NCBI GenBank assembly: GCA_950295325.1 | Contig: OX485809.1 | Span: forward strand, 39,401,081-39,465,080 | DNA: 64,000 nt | Source of the DNA: Polytrichum commune | Lineage: Eukaryota; Streptophyta; Polytrichopsida; Polytrichales; Polytrichaceae | Reading direction: 5' to 3' | Shown: in pieces, positions 33,571 to 44,758 of the stretch | Layout of the letters: each line of letters begins with the position of its first letter | Position numbering within the stretch: the first letter of the stretch is position 1 | Program-made: the position numbers and the translations under genes | The notes under the pieces: model-generated | The model's database searches: none | What the model was told of the DNA's origin: nothing | Seen by the model: only the letters and a program-made list of their open reading frames with translations

Positions 33571-34680
33571 GATGCCCACGACGCCTCAAAGGCCTTGATC
33601 TTGTTGCCGGAGTTGAGGAAGGTGGATATCTTCCGCAGCTTGTCCCAATCGTCCGACCACACCAAGAACGCCTTCCAGTAGCGCAAGTCCTCCTTCAGCT
33701 CATGCTGGAAGTTGTCGTCCTTGAGGATTATCTGGGACGCCTCCAAGCTGTGTTGTCCGTCTATGATCCAGAACTCTCCATTCTGGATCCGTGCCAGTCC
33801 TTCTCCGTCGGACGGGATGTCAGCCCCTTCGGCATGACGCAGACGGTCTGCCTGTCCCACTTGACGTTGTTCATTAGATTATTTATCTGCCACTTCACAC
33901 CACCGCTCTCGCGAGACTGAACCACCCATTTGTTGGGGGACATCTCGTACTTGAAGCAGTCCACGTTGAATGTGAAGTGGCGTCCCATGGGCCAGCAATC
34001 CTTCGAGTAGTTGTTGAAGTCTCGAAGGATCCTCGTGGCTTTCACAGCGTCAGGGTTCTCGCCCTTTTTCAAGGGGGTGGGCATTACGACAGGCGAGGTC
34101 ACCTCCGCGGTCTCTGTTACTCCCGATTTCTCCATCTCGTCCCTTGTCCTCTTCGATGGCGTGGAGTGTCTACTGGGGCCCTCCGTCGCCCTGCTCGCAG
34201 AAGGCACAGGCCTGGGTGCACTTCTAGATCCTCCTGCCCCTGATGTGGATGGTTTCCTGGGGCTCTTCTTCTTCTTGTTTGCCTCAGTGACCACACTGTT
34301 GTATTTGGAGATGTTCAATGCAAGGGCGGTCAATTTCCTTGCCGTCCAGTATGGGCTCAACGCATATTTGGAGAAGAGGCCGTCCAGGTCGAAGTGCTTG
34401 GCATCTTCCGCTACGTTATTGGTGGCGTATTGGTAGGAGAAGGTATTTTTCTGGAAATGCAACAAGAGGTTGATATGATCCTTCTTGTTCTTCATGTCCA
34501 GAATTACATACTCCCCCTGGGCCTCTATGGACTCTATCTCCCACGTCTTCATTTGAACCCACTGTTCAGGCTGGTCCGGTCTTGTCTCCAGCTCGTAGGT
34601 GAAGCGCATGCAGAAGAGGCCGTCCGGGAGGAAGCATCCTTGGGTGGCTCCACTAGGAACGTCACACTCAAATTTCACTT
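33571..34680 (-). pseudogene. Cargo gene 5' part: ParB/DGQHR-like domain protein
   Basis: About 370 codons on the minus strand from near 34680. An N-terminal half (DVPSGATQGCFLPDGLF, then LDGLFSKYALSPYWTARKL) is followed by a basic Ser/Pro/Arg-rich linker. Then comes a ParB/sulfiredoxin-like signature: SRPTEKDWH, a 1-base loss near 33791, then GEFWIIDGQHSLEAS. The DGQH-x-x-EA block is diagnostic of ParB/DGQHR folds, which bind or cleave DNA or use nucleotides (CTPase in ParB). The frame runs to GCATC at 33575-33571, where the LTR-like element begins, and resumes in the same codon phase at 44759. The exon starts after an AG near 34681 and shows no ATG. This copy is dead. Confidence 0.65.
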
Positions 34681-34700
34681 GACAAGGTAAGTTTTAGGAA
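34631..34700. repeat. Breakpoint repeat, copy 2
   Basis: Partner of 28519-28575. On the minus strand it encodes the first visible codons of the ParB-like exon and the preceding intron end, so this copy is the functional context and 28519-28575 is the displaced duplicate. Confidence 0.6.
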
Positions 34701-35948
34701 ACTTGTTTTCAATCTTAAGTGGTTTTTTTTTTCCTTATGAACACATTTTAAGGTCAATTAGGTTTAGGTGTAGCCATTCATATAAAAGAATAAGAAAAAA
34801 CCATGTCTTTTCAACCTTGAAAGGGTTGTTAGCAAAAAATTTCAGGAATGTCATTTGTATACTTATAACTTTAGGAACCAAGTAGGAATGCAAAATAATA
34901 TCAATTATCTTTGGGTTCATTTTTGCATGGTAGCCTCTGAATCTATTAATGCTACCTACTCATTATTTGCAGAAAATAGTGGTTTAGGTAATTTCTAGGG
35001 TCACTTGACTTTCAGGAAAGCAGCTTTCCGGGGGCAACGTCATTAAGGACACCTACATTGATTGTTTTTGGTGTTGTTGCTCATCCTAAAGCTGCTTTAA
35101 GGCATCTTCTAGTGAACCAACATCCATATATTGAAAAAAAACAAATTGAGTCTTCAAGCTGCCCTCCATGCAAAAATTTCAAGAAAATCAGGAACGGCAT
35201 AGGAAGCGTTCCGAGGAAACGTCCTACTGCAAAGTTGACGGCTCTCACCTGACACAATCTGGCCTTTAATTTCTCACTCTCCGATTGAGAGCTCTTTTTG
35301 TGTGAGCCACTAGATCTCTAACTACCGATAAGTTCTCAAAATAGCGCTGCAAATTCGCACTTTGGTGAGAGAATGTTTGCCACTGATATTCCAAAGTTGT
35401 AGAGGATGCTTGCCGCCCTTACCTAGTGGCTATGGTGGTATCAGCTTCGGAAGTGTGTGCAGTGCCAAAACGTGTAGGATTACACTGATTTCTGGGTTTA
35501 GAGAGATTTGTCATTGGATTTGTCATGGGATTTGTCATGGGAGTTCCTAAATGATGTTCGCCGCCTTCCCACTCACGGCTATGGTGATTTGAGCTTGGGA
35601 AGCTCCAAAACAGTGGGTACTGCCAAATTGTGTAGCATTAGACTGAAGAGGGTTGTAATGGGATTGAGACCGAGGCAGATTTTGGTTGCAAAACACTCCC
35701 AGACACTGATTACAGATTTCTTCAAGGGTGAGAATGTAAAGCATGAAGAGGGAGTCACATCAGAGAGTGTTTCCTCTTGCGAATGTTGGGGCTCATCGGC
35801 ACCTTCTAATTCTTCCTCCTCTTCTCAGAGTGTCCATAGAACTCCACCCTCCAAAAGTTCTCCTTTTTGTGAATTTACATCAGCTTGCTCTTTGAGTCAT
35901 GTTAGTGAGACCTGCATGTCATAGGGTTAGTCATTCACCTCCAATTAC
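34701..35948. other. Gene-poor spacer upstream of the second transposase-like gene
   Basis: A possible upstream reading frame (35508-35924, Ser-rich, ending SHVSETCMS) runs close to the next gene's ATG and may be a decayed 5' exon, but no clear splice links them. The rest shows nothing. Confidence 0.4.
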
Positions 35949-38900
35949 ATGGCAAATCAACGGAATAGAAAAATGCCAGGTCAAGGTACAAGAGAGCGTC
36001 TTGCTAGAGAATTAGAAGAATCTAATAGAAGACAAGCTCAAAATGAACGGCAAAGAAGGTGTAGACAGAGAAGGTCTGAAGGTGTGAGAGCTCTATGTGA
36101 GGAACTAGAGTCCCAAGGGTCTGAGGATAGCAACATTAATGTGGAGAGGTCAACTTCTAGGATGGCAGAGAACTTTGCCCTTCAATGGTATCAAGAAACA
36201 GCAGGAAGGGGTCTCCAATATCAAAGGGTCTTGATTCCAAAAATACTGAAACATGTTGTTTGGCAAAGTGTCCTCCCCAACTACTCTGAAATGGAACATG
36301 CTTGGGAAACTGTAGGGAATATAGCTAGGGGGTGGCAACAAATCAAAGGTTGTCACTCCAAGGATGATCAAAGGGCAAGGAATGTTATCATTCCTATGGT
36401 TTCCAGTGTGAATACAAGTATGAGGCAGACAATGTTGCTCACTGGGATCCATGGGATAGTGAGGCGGTTGAGTTTAGACGCCCATGTAGATCGCTCTTTG
36501 TGGGCGCTTTGTGGAAAATCAAAGCATATAGATGCCACGCCTTCGAGTGTTTGTGAACTCATTGTTGAGTTCTGGTGCCTTAATTCTAGGGTAAGTCCTA
36601 ACAGGAAGGATGTTGTGAGGAAACGAATCGACAGTGGAATGTGGGAGACGCATGCCACCCACCACCTCATGGAATCTCAGGTACACCTTACCATGTCCCA
36701 TTTCTATATATGTTGAAATGCTTGTGTACTGAAACACGCACAATGTTGTCGGCAATTTGAATTCTCAAAGCGTGTTGTCATTGCAGGTTTCTGTTTTGGG
36801 GGTTTACATGACAACACTCCCCTATGATCATATTTTCCAGTGCTTGCATTTTTTTTTTAATCTTGAACAAGGGTTGCTGAGTTTCCGTGTGTTTGCTAAG
36901 GTCCACTGCCATTGGATTTTCAGCGTGTGCACCCCTGCACACGATTTTGTTTCCACCTTTCACACTTTTGTATTTCCTATTGCCTTACCTAATTCTATGA
37001 AGTTGTAAACGATTTGTGGAACTTTACCTCACTCTTCCGGTGATGTTTAGGGTCCATGATTTTAGTGGGCCTAGTAGTTGTGTTTTCTGGATCATTGTGT
37101 GGTCCTACTCGCTTCAGGGGATTTTAGAGGCCCCTTGAATGATTTCATGGAATCAGTAGTTTCCTTGCATTTTTGGTACATTGGATTGTGCTCTAGGGAG
37201 ATGCCCAAGGTCCAAGCATGTTTTAATGTGGTTCATGGGGTTGTGATCCATTCAAAATTTAGTCCTTAGGGCTCATGAGGATTTAGGGTTTTCCTAGCAA
37301 ACTGTTATGGTTCCTGAGGGGCGCCCCTCAATCTCAGAACACTTCCTTCTGGACCATTCTAGAGACTTGGGTCTTGAAATGTTTCCAAAGTTCTGATTAA
37401 AAACCTAGTGGTTCCTGTGGATTATTTCTTGTCTTCCTTAAGCCTTTAATTTTGCTTCCCAAGCGTTCAATCCTTTCTTGTGCTAGAGTTTATATATCCT
37501 GAACTTGTGATATTGTTCAGGAAGTGGCTTCATCGTTGTAGGAAACTGATCCGATTTCCATATTTCATTTCTATATTCCTGGTGACTAACCTCATTCTTG
37601 ATTATTCCTTTTTCCTTTTTCTCTTGTTTCCTGATATTCCTACCCCTATATCTATATTTCCTGATGATTCTTACTTCCTGTATCAATGATTCCTGATGAA
37701 ATGCAATTATCCGGACAATTCCCTTCTTTCCTTTTTCTGTCATGATCCCCAATGCTATATGTCCTTATGATACACCCCAATCCTGATGATTCCTACACCT
37801 CATTTCTATGGTTCATGATGTAGTTATTGATTTCACAAATGTTTGTATAGTTTGAACGTGCACTAATATTTGGAAATGTCTTATGTATTGCAGCTTTCTT
37901 TGTACACACGATTCAAAGAGGAAAATCCAAATGTGGATGTTGGCCTCCGTATATTTGAATCATTGAAGCCTTGGTATGTGAAGAGGTTGCAAGAATTCAA
38001 TTCTTGTTGCTGTCGCTATCATGTGCAGATTGCAGAATTAAAAGATGGTTTCAACATCATGAGACGAAGAATTTTGCACCAAACCTGTAGCTGTGGTTGT
38101 GTGGTTTGTGGTGCACGTGGTCCTGGAACGCCGTGTTGGGCTCCTTCAGCTACAGTTGAAGGAGTGAGGGCCATGTGCGATCTGGTGCTTTGTCCAAAAC
38201 TAGAGTCCATGGACTTCCACAAGCTTGAGTGCATAAGAGGAAATTGTCCTGACTGTGGTGTGTGGAAATTGCCATTGTGTCCACATGAGGTGGACCCCAA
38301 TTCCACAACACTGATACCTTGGAGAAAGTTTGAGAATGTTTTTGTAGGCCAAAATTCTGAAGGTGGTGATCGCCATGCTCTGAGATTGGAGCACAAGACC
38401 ACTCCTCCTTCCGAATTCATATCCTTCCTCAAACCCAAGCTTGCAGAGTTCGTGGGCCACAATTTTGAGGCAAAATGGCAAGATGGTCAATTTAAATCTT
38501 GCCTTGAAAACTTGTCAATTGACCAAGTCTTATCTGTTATTGACTTTGCTGAGAACTATTCCTTCAAATGGCAAAACGAGGTGCAATCCCAACATTGGCA
38601 GTCATTCTAGGTGACAATATTGGTGCATATTACCTTCCGAATAGATCCTAGCTGGGATGAAGTGGATGTTAGGGCCAAAATACTTACTGAGTATCACTTC
38701 TACATTAGTGATGACAAAACCCACGATAATTTGTTTGTCCAATATTGTTTTGGTTTACATTGGTTTTTTTTGAGAGATTCTGGCCATGCACTACCAGTGG
38801 AGCACATAGTTTTCTCAGATGGGTGTTCTTCTCAATTTAAGTGTGCTAGGTCCCTTTTTTTTGTGACACGTTATCCTACGCTAACCTTAAGTCCACAACT

Positions 38901-39114
38901 ACCTAATGGGTGTGCTATGCAATGGAATCACTTTGGCTCTGGGCACGGAAAGGGACGTTGGGATGGGGCAGGAGCTACTATCAAACAAGCTCTTCGAGCA
39001 AAGCAGGTGAAACCTGATGGTATTAGGCTACACAATGCTAGTGATGCAGTTGCTTACCTTAGGCAATATATGCACTACAACAAACCTTGTCCATTCCAAC
39101 CAGGGTATCAATGA
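35949..39114 (+). pseudogene. Second RNase H-fold transposase-like gene
   Basis: Exon 1 is 35949-36680; the intron is 36681-37893 (GT-AG, phase 0); exon 2 is 37894-39114. The N-terminus is Arg/Glu-rich (NERQRRCRQRRSEGVRALCEE). The middle has a Cys/His cluster (CCCRYH, CSCGCVVCG, CPDCG), likely zinc binding. The C-terminal RNase H-like core has the Asp of DFAENYSFKWQ, the Asp of FSDGCSSQFK and the Asp of GSGHGKGRWDGAGA. Related proteins with DFAENY, SDG-x-SQYK and SHGKG blocks occur widely in animals and non-seed plants and look like DDE/D transposases. An in-frame TAG at 38608-38610 replaces the Gln expected in HWxxxQVT, a C-to-T change. The end at 39114 may be truncated by the CACTA-related sequence that follows. 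It is unrelated to the DUF7869 gene. Confidence 0.65.
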
Positions 39115-39978
39115 CTCAGTGTCCTAAACAACTCATTAAACGACTGTGATGCCTGATGAAGTCACCTTGTGTGACGTGGCTAACATGTGAGTCATTGTTT
39201 AGTCATTTAAATGACTAAAGATGAACTCTGTTGACGACCGCACAACATACTCATTTTATGTCTAACAAATTTCATCCACTACATCCATTCGTGTATGACG
39301 TGGATAGAATATCTTGACGTGGCTGACTGTTAGTCATTACCTGGTCGTGATTTAACGACTACGTGTTTACTATTATTTAAAAATAACACAAATATGTGAT
39401 GTGGCACTTACATCCCTCTAATGACGTGGAAATTAGGGATTAATTGAGTGAAAATTATTCTCGATAATAGTGACCTGTCAAAAGAATGACTACGAATTTC
39501 GAGCTCAATGACTGACTCACACGCCTGCCAAGATTGGGATGACGTGTACAAGCGTTTAGTCATTGTTCAGTTACTGAAATGACTCGTGGATGACATGTGC
39601 AACTTTTGGTGAAAGGTTAGTTATTCATCGTCCAACTCATCCATGCCGGTGTGACGTGCCAAAACAACTCTCACATAGCAACTGTGCAGTCATTTCTGTG
39701 TTGCCCTTCACCAACCCATACTTAACCATGACTCTCCAACAGATTGCAAGTACATATATGGAAGATATACATTGCCAATGTGCACATATGATGCAGGTCT
39801 GAAATCATGTGTTCAATGGAGGGCACTGGGCAAGAACAATCATTTTCATTTATCATGCCACGTACTCGATGACGTGGATGTCTAAGTCATAGTGGAGTTG
39901 TAGTTCAGTCACAATATTGTTAAATACAACCACTAAGGACATTTGTGACCCCAGCTAGGCTTCAGTAAAAACAAACAC
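39115..39978. other. Gene-free CACTA-related spacer with GTCATT / GACGTGG motifs
   Basis: Scattered short motifs (AGTCATT, TGACTAA, GACGTGG) recur many times in both orientations, as in the subterminal regions of CACTA elements. No convincing ORF. The CACTA terminus was not located. Confidence 0.4.
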
Positions 39979-40708
39979 CTAAAATTTAGCTAGTACTAAT
40001 GAGTTATCGGAATCTGATAGTTCTATGGCTCCCACCAATGACGCTGTGGTGGGCGGGGGAGGCACATGGTTTGCCAACTGCATGCCATCCGTTTCTTCGG
40101 TGGTGGTCATAAAGACATCTTGTGTGCTCTGTTCATGTCTTTGGGAGCGTGCCTCCTTTGCCAAAACTACTTTCCACCCCGGTTTCCGCACTTCGTCTGA
40201 CCAAAATACTTGAGTCGTTTGGCTGGGAAATATGAACGGATCCAACATCTGAGGAACCCTGTGGCGGAAATTCACGACCATGAATCCAGCCTCATCTCTT
40301 ATATACGTTGGGTTGCCCCGATTGTCAAATTGCTTCATCCACTCGCACCTAAGAAGTATGACAGGTGTACGAATTGGCCCATAATTCAATTTTAGTATAT
40401 CCTTTAGTACTCCCACATAATTCAATGTCACCTCCTCCGAACCCTCGCAGGGCATGTGAAACACAGAGGCAACTCCGCTATCGTAGGTTTTTAATGTCCT
40501 GGACTGTTGGTCCTCCACCCGAAAGTGGTTTCCATATGCCTTCATCCTCGTATATCGTGTGGCTAACTGTGACGGTCTGCTGCACATTAGAACCCTATCC
40601 ATGTCATCCTCATCGTTCGGGTCAACGGGGTGATTGCGTACTACGTCTTTAATCCAGTTTCCAAAAGCCGAGATGTTGGGATTCGCCTCCTGTTCCACTT
40701 TCCATTGC
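39979..40708 (-). pseudogene. CACTA transposase C-terminal exon with DUF4216
   Basis: Starts after CTGTACAG at 40709 and ends with a stop at 39981-39979. It contains the DUF4216 block: LNYVGVLKDILKLNYG, then VILLRCEWM, then GFMVVNFRHRVPQMLDPFIF, then TTQVFWSDE. In plants DUF4218 and DUF4216 occur together in En/Spm (CACTA) transposase proteins. The reading frame continues from the DUF4218 exon across the intron (codon split 2+1). The exon itself is open; the gene is broken upstream. Confidence 0.8.
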
Positions 40709-41087
40709 CTGTACATCCAACCAGTCATTCAATAGTCATACACCAGTCGCTGAATAGTCGCTCATAAGTCACTCACTAGTCCTTCACCAGTCGCTAACTA
40801 GTCTCTCATAAGTCATTCAATAGTCATACACCAGTCGCTCAATAGTCCCTCATAAGTCATTCACTAGTCCTTCACCACTCGCTAACTAGTCGCTCATAAG
40901 TCATTCAATAGTCATTCACGAGTCGCTCACTGGTCGCTCATTAGTCATTCATTAGTCATTCATTATTCATGACGGACTCATCCGCCCGCTCAGGCAGTAG
41001 GGGTTTACAGAGGCGTTCATGTTTTGCAAAATAACAGGGCACATTGACACAAGAATGTGCAATAAAAAAAAACACGGTCACACTCAC
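40709..41087 (-). repeat. Intron built of an 11-bp tandem repeat
   Basis: Between GTGAGT at 41087 and ...TGTACAG at 40709. From 40723 to about 40975 the plus strand reads AGTCNNTCANN units at an exact 11-bp period, at least 22 in a row. They show a higher-order pattern: units 3-7 recur as 11-15 (an 88-bp block). The remainder is simple spacer. Confidence 0.85.
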
Positions 41088-41786
41088 CTATGCAAAGGTG
41101 CCATGAGGGATAAATTCGTCAAAGCATATTGGTGGGCTACATCTCTCAATGCTGGTGCCATCAAGTACTTTGTTCCTGCCCCTTCTAGCACCTCCTCTGC
41201 ATCTCCGTACTCCTCATCCGCATCCCATACTCGACGGTCAACCACTTCAAACTTGTGTAGATATTCCGTGATGAAACCTAGGCATTCATCCCTCGCGTAA
41301 CCCTCTGCCATGCATGCCTCCGGTGTTGCCATGTTCCGAACATAATGCTTTAGGGTTTTCATGTATCTTTCAATAGGATACATCCACCTTGTGGAGACGG
41401 GACCACACATGTCCAATTCATCGACAAGGTGATACAATAAATGCGTCATAATGTCAAAAAATGAGGGAGGCAAATGAATCTCCAGAAGTGCCATGCTCCG
41501 TGCGACGTCCGCCTGAAGAGCTTCAAACTCCAATGGGTTCCAAACACTCCCACATATCCTTCAGAACACTTTCGAAATCCTTATCACCGCCATTCGTGGA
41601 CCAGGTTGTAAAAGACCTCGTAGTGCTAGTGGCATGATTTGCTGCATAAGCACATGGTAGTCATGCGACTTTAAACCCCCGAACGTCCTCTTCTGTACGT
41701 ACTGAGCCATGTTGGAAACATGTCCTGATGGTGTCTTCAGGTTCTCGATAACACTGGCAAATACTTCGAACTCTTCGCTTGTCAAC
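41088..41786 (-). pseudogene. CACTA transposase fragment with DUF4218
   Basis: Minus strand. Upstream part: GLKSHDYHVLMQQIMPLALRG. A TGA at 41563-41561 then stands where an Arg codon is expected (VF-stop-RICGSVW). DUF4218 proper follows: LPPSFFDIMTHLLYHLVDE, then CGPVSTRWMYPIERYMK, then YVRNMATPEACMAEGY. Truncated at 41786 where LTR-like copy 2 begins, so the N-terminal catalytic part is missing. Confidence 0.85.
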
Positions 41787-44758
41787 TGTGGTACTTTTGG
41801 GCCACCCCCTTTCGAGGGAGCCTAAAAGTATCACACAAGCCCTTCGGTGAAGGTGGCCTGCATTTGCAGGCGCCCAAGCCGAACCCGGATGATAGGTGTA
41901 TAACGTGAGTAGTTAGATTTTTAAGGGAGATTAAATATGCGTCGTAGTACCTCCGGAGGTTGGGCCTTAGTTTTTTACTAGTGTGGCTTTAAATTCCACT
42001 AACCAATTTCATATCTAGTTCTAACCTTAACCTACAACCTATTCTACGCGCAGACGCACCAGCCTTGAAACCAAGGCAATCCTAATTTGTGAATTGGGAT
42101 GGTTCTAATACACCCAACCGGGTGTGACTCATACCACCCTAACTCAACGAACGGAATAACGACAATTTGATGGACCATTCAATTCTTCTTATTTTTTTAT
42201 TTAGTTTTATTTAGTTTTCTAAGCGGGGGAACTTGGCCTAAGTCCCACCCTTCACACAAATTCTTTCTTAATTACTTACTTTTGTTTGCACGTCTTAACT
42301 CACTACATTAACATATTAGGCATCACCCCTTACCTGGTTGGTGCACCCCTTACCTCGGAACCTTCTAAGGCCTCGTGCAGGTCCTTTGAAGGTCGAGTAA
42401 CATCTCAAACCCTTCGGACATCAATGGTTCGAAGGGTGGTGTCACTCTACCGAGTTAAGTTTCCGATTCGGGTCTTTTGCCAACAAGGGTTTACGATTTA
42501 TTTTGTATGTTTTGATTGTTAAATGTGTTTACACTGGATAGACCACGAAATGCAACTCAATGGGACCAGGGTGACGGGCGACCTGTAGGTTCAACCTGTT
42601 GCGCAATCTTCATAAATTGGGGCCATTACTCCCAATCTATGGGGCCAACAACATAATAGTGGATTCGCGGGTCATTAACCCCACCTTTCCACCAACAACA
42701 TTCAGAGTGGTCGTGTCGGTGATTAATCCGACTTACCACACACGAAACTTGCTAATAAATGAAGCTACTACCACAAAACATACCAAGGGCCCCGAAAACA
42801 ATGGAATTGGGTACTCCCTTGGCGGTCAAGTGGTCAAGCCACTTGACCTTACGAGATAGGTGAGTGGGTTTAGAGATGCGTACCTTAGCCGTGCTCCCTC
42901 CAATCCTAAATGGAAGGCTTAAGGTTAGTTAATTTACCTCAATTTTCCTCGGTTGATTTGGGCTTGATGTAGGCCGAGCCGCTACCTCCTTCCTTGCTCC
43001 ACTTTCCGAGCGTCGACCTTGCCTCCTTCTTTGTAACTAGTTTGGTAGTAAGCGTACCTTAGTTAACAATTAAAATATAAAGTGTTATTTTGCCCTGTAA
43101 TTTAATCCTAAGCATAATATTTATACTTAGTGCACCAAATTATCTTTCCAATGATCTAAAAATCACTCTAATCGGATAAGAAATGCAAAAGTTATGAGGG
43201 TTGGAAGTGTGAGGTCGATTCAACCGACCCTTCCAACCCACCTATCTACCTTCTAACTTCAAAAATTCATAGCACATTCCTTACTACTTGGATCTAGGCT
43301 TTCCTTATACCATTGGAAAGCTATGAACAAGCTCTAACTAGAAAAATTATGACATCAGCAGGTTAAGCTAATAGAAATTCAGCGGACTCCTTGTAACACA
43401 GCAGTCAATCAAGAAGGCTTAAACTATGTATCTCGCCTTCAACAATTCATATCTAATTCAAATCTTAGTCAAATCAAACGTTCTATATGACCCTGGAGAG
43501 ATATTAAAAAGATGTATTTGATAAAAATATGTGATTAGAAAGGTAAGCCGAAGTGAACCCAGCAGGTCCTCTGTAATGCAGCAGTCAACCAAAAGTTCTC
43601 AAACTATGTGTCCCATCTTGCACAATTCATATCTAATTCAAATCATGCTCAAATCAAATGTTCTAAGCCATTTTGGAAAGCTACACAAAAGTTCTACTTG
43701 GGAAAAATATAATTTCTTGGAATTAAAATTCCTATTGGGCTCGCAGGTCTGATCTAGCAGCCGCTACCCACAAGACCACCCAGTTTTTCTACTCCATCTT
43801 TGAAAATCCATAACTAATTGTCATCTCAACCAAATCACAAATGGGAAACGGCTATGGATGGCTATATGAAATCTCTCTAAGAGAAAAATGATAAGTATCT
43901 TGTTCTAGCTTTTGAACTAAGCCTTCAGGGCATTGGCAGATGAGGTCTATAATGCCTCTACTCAAAACTCTACCATCCAACCTACCTCTACAAAAGAAGG
44001 AATAATTTTGTTGGTGTGTTAATAAACACACAACCTAACTAGGAGAGAGAGAGTAGAGGAGGTTCTCAAGCCTTTCTTTTAGACCATTGAGAATACATGC
44101 TAAAGGATTTTTTCCTAACTACATTGAAGCAGGGCTTCGCCCAAAAACTAGAGAAAAAGAGAGAGCTACAAGGTGGAAGGAGGGGTTTTTAAACCCTCTC
44201 ACAAAAGGGTTGGACCCCTCCTCCACCGGATCCATTTTTCAAACCCTTTCCCGAAATTTTGGCTCGGGGGTTTTCCCGGTTGAGGTTGCCACCCTCTCGC
44301 CGAGGTGGCTCCGACAAAAAACCTTTAGAAATCTTTCTAATTTTTCCGCCATCGAGTTGGCAAGGGGGCAAGTGGGCAAGTAGCCCCCTTGCTCTCTTTC
44401 TTTTTTGTCTTCAAAAGTCTTCAAGCCGATTTTATCTTCTTACCTAAACCACCTCTAATAGTCTTGTGTGCCTCACACTAACTAATAAACTAACACTTGC
44501 TTAGCTAGCATTTACTAACATTTGCTTAATAGCTAGCATCTACTAATATTTGCTTAGCTAGTTGTTTTTACTAGCTAGCACATTTTTTCTACTTTGCTAT
44601 CTTCTAGCACTACTTAGTTTCATTTTGACCTTCCTTCTTTTAGGCTAAATGCTAAATGAACTAATTTTCCCTAAATTCCCTATCAATTCTAACTTTTAAT
44701 GCTAACATTCTAACTAAAAGTGATCCCGCAGAGTGGTGGACCACTCAAAGGGTTCACA
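41787..44758 (-). mobile_element. LTR-like element copy 2 (about 2.97 kb)
   Basis: Reverse-orientation partner of 30732-33570, including the internal 200-bp duplication. It has about 135 extra bp near 42330-42470. The right flank is GCATC (44759-44763). The base-for-base partner GATGC (its reverse complement) lies outside copy 1 at 33571-33575, not on the left of this copy. The 5-bp duplication of one original insertion is thus now split between two copies, which is the footprint of inversion by recombination between them. Confidence 0.8.

Noticed and set aside
30732-44758. A single foldback transposon with 2.9-kb terminal inverted repeats
   Set aside because: The 5-bp duplication is split between different copies and the interrupted gene reads in frame across it. 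Two LTR-like copies plus an inversion explains the data better.
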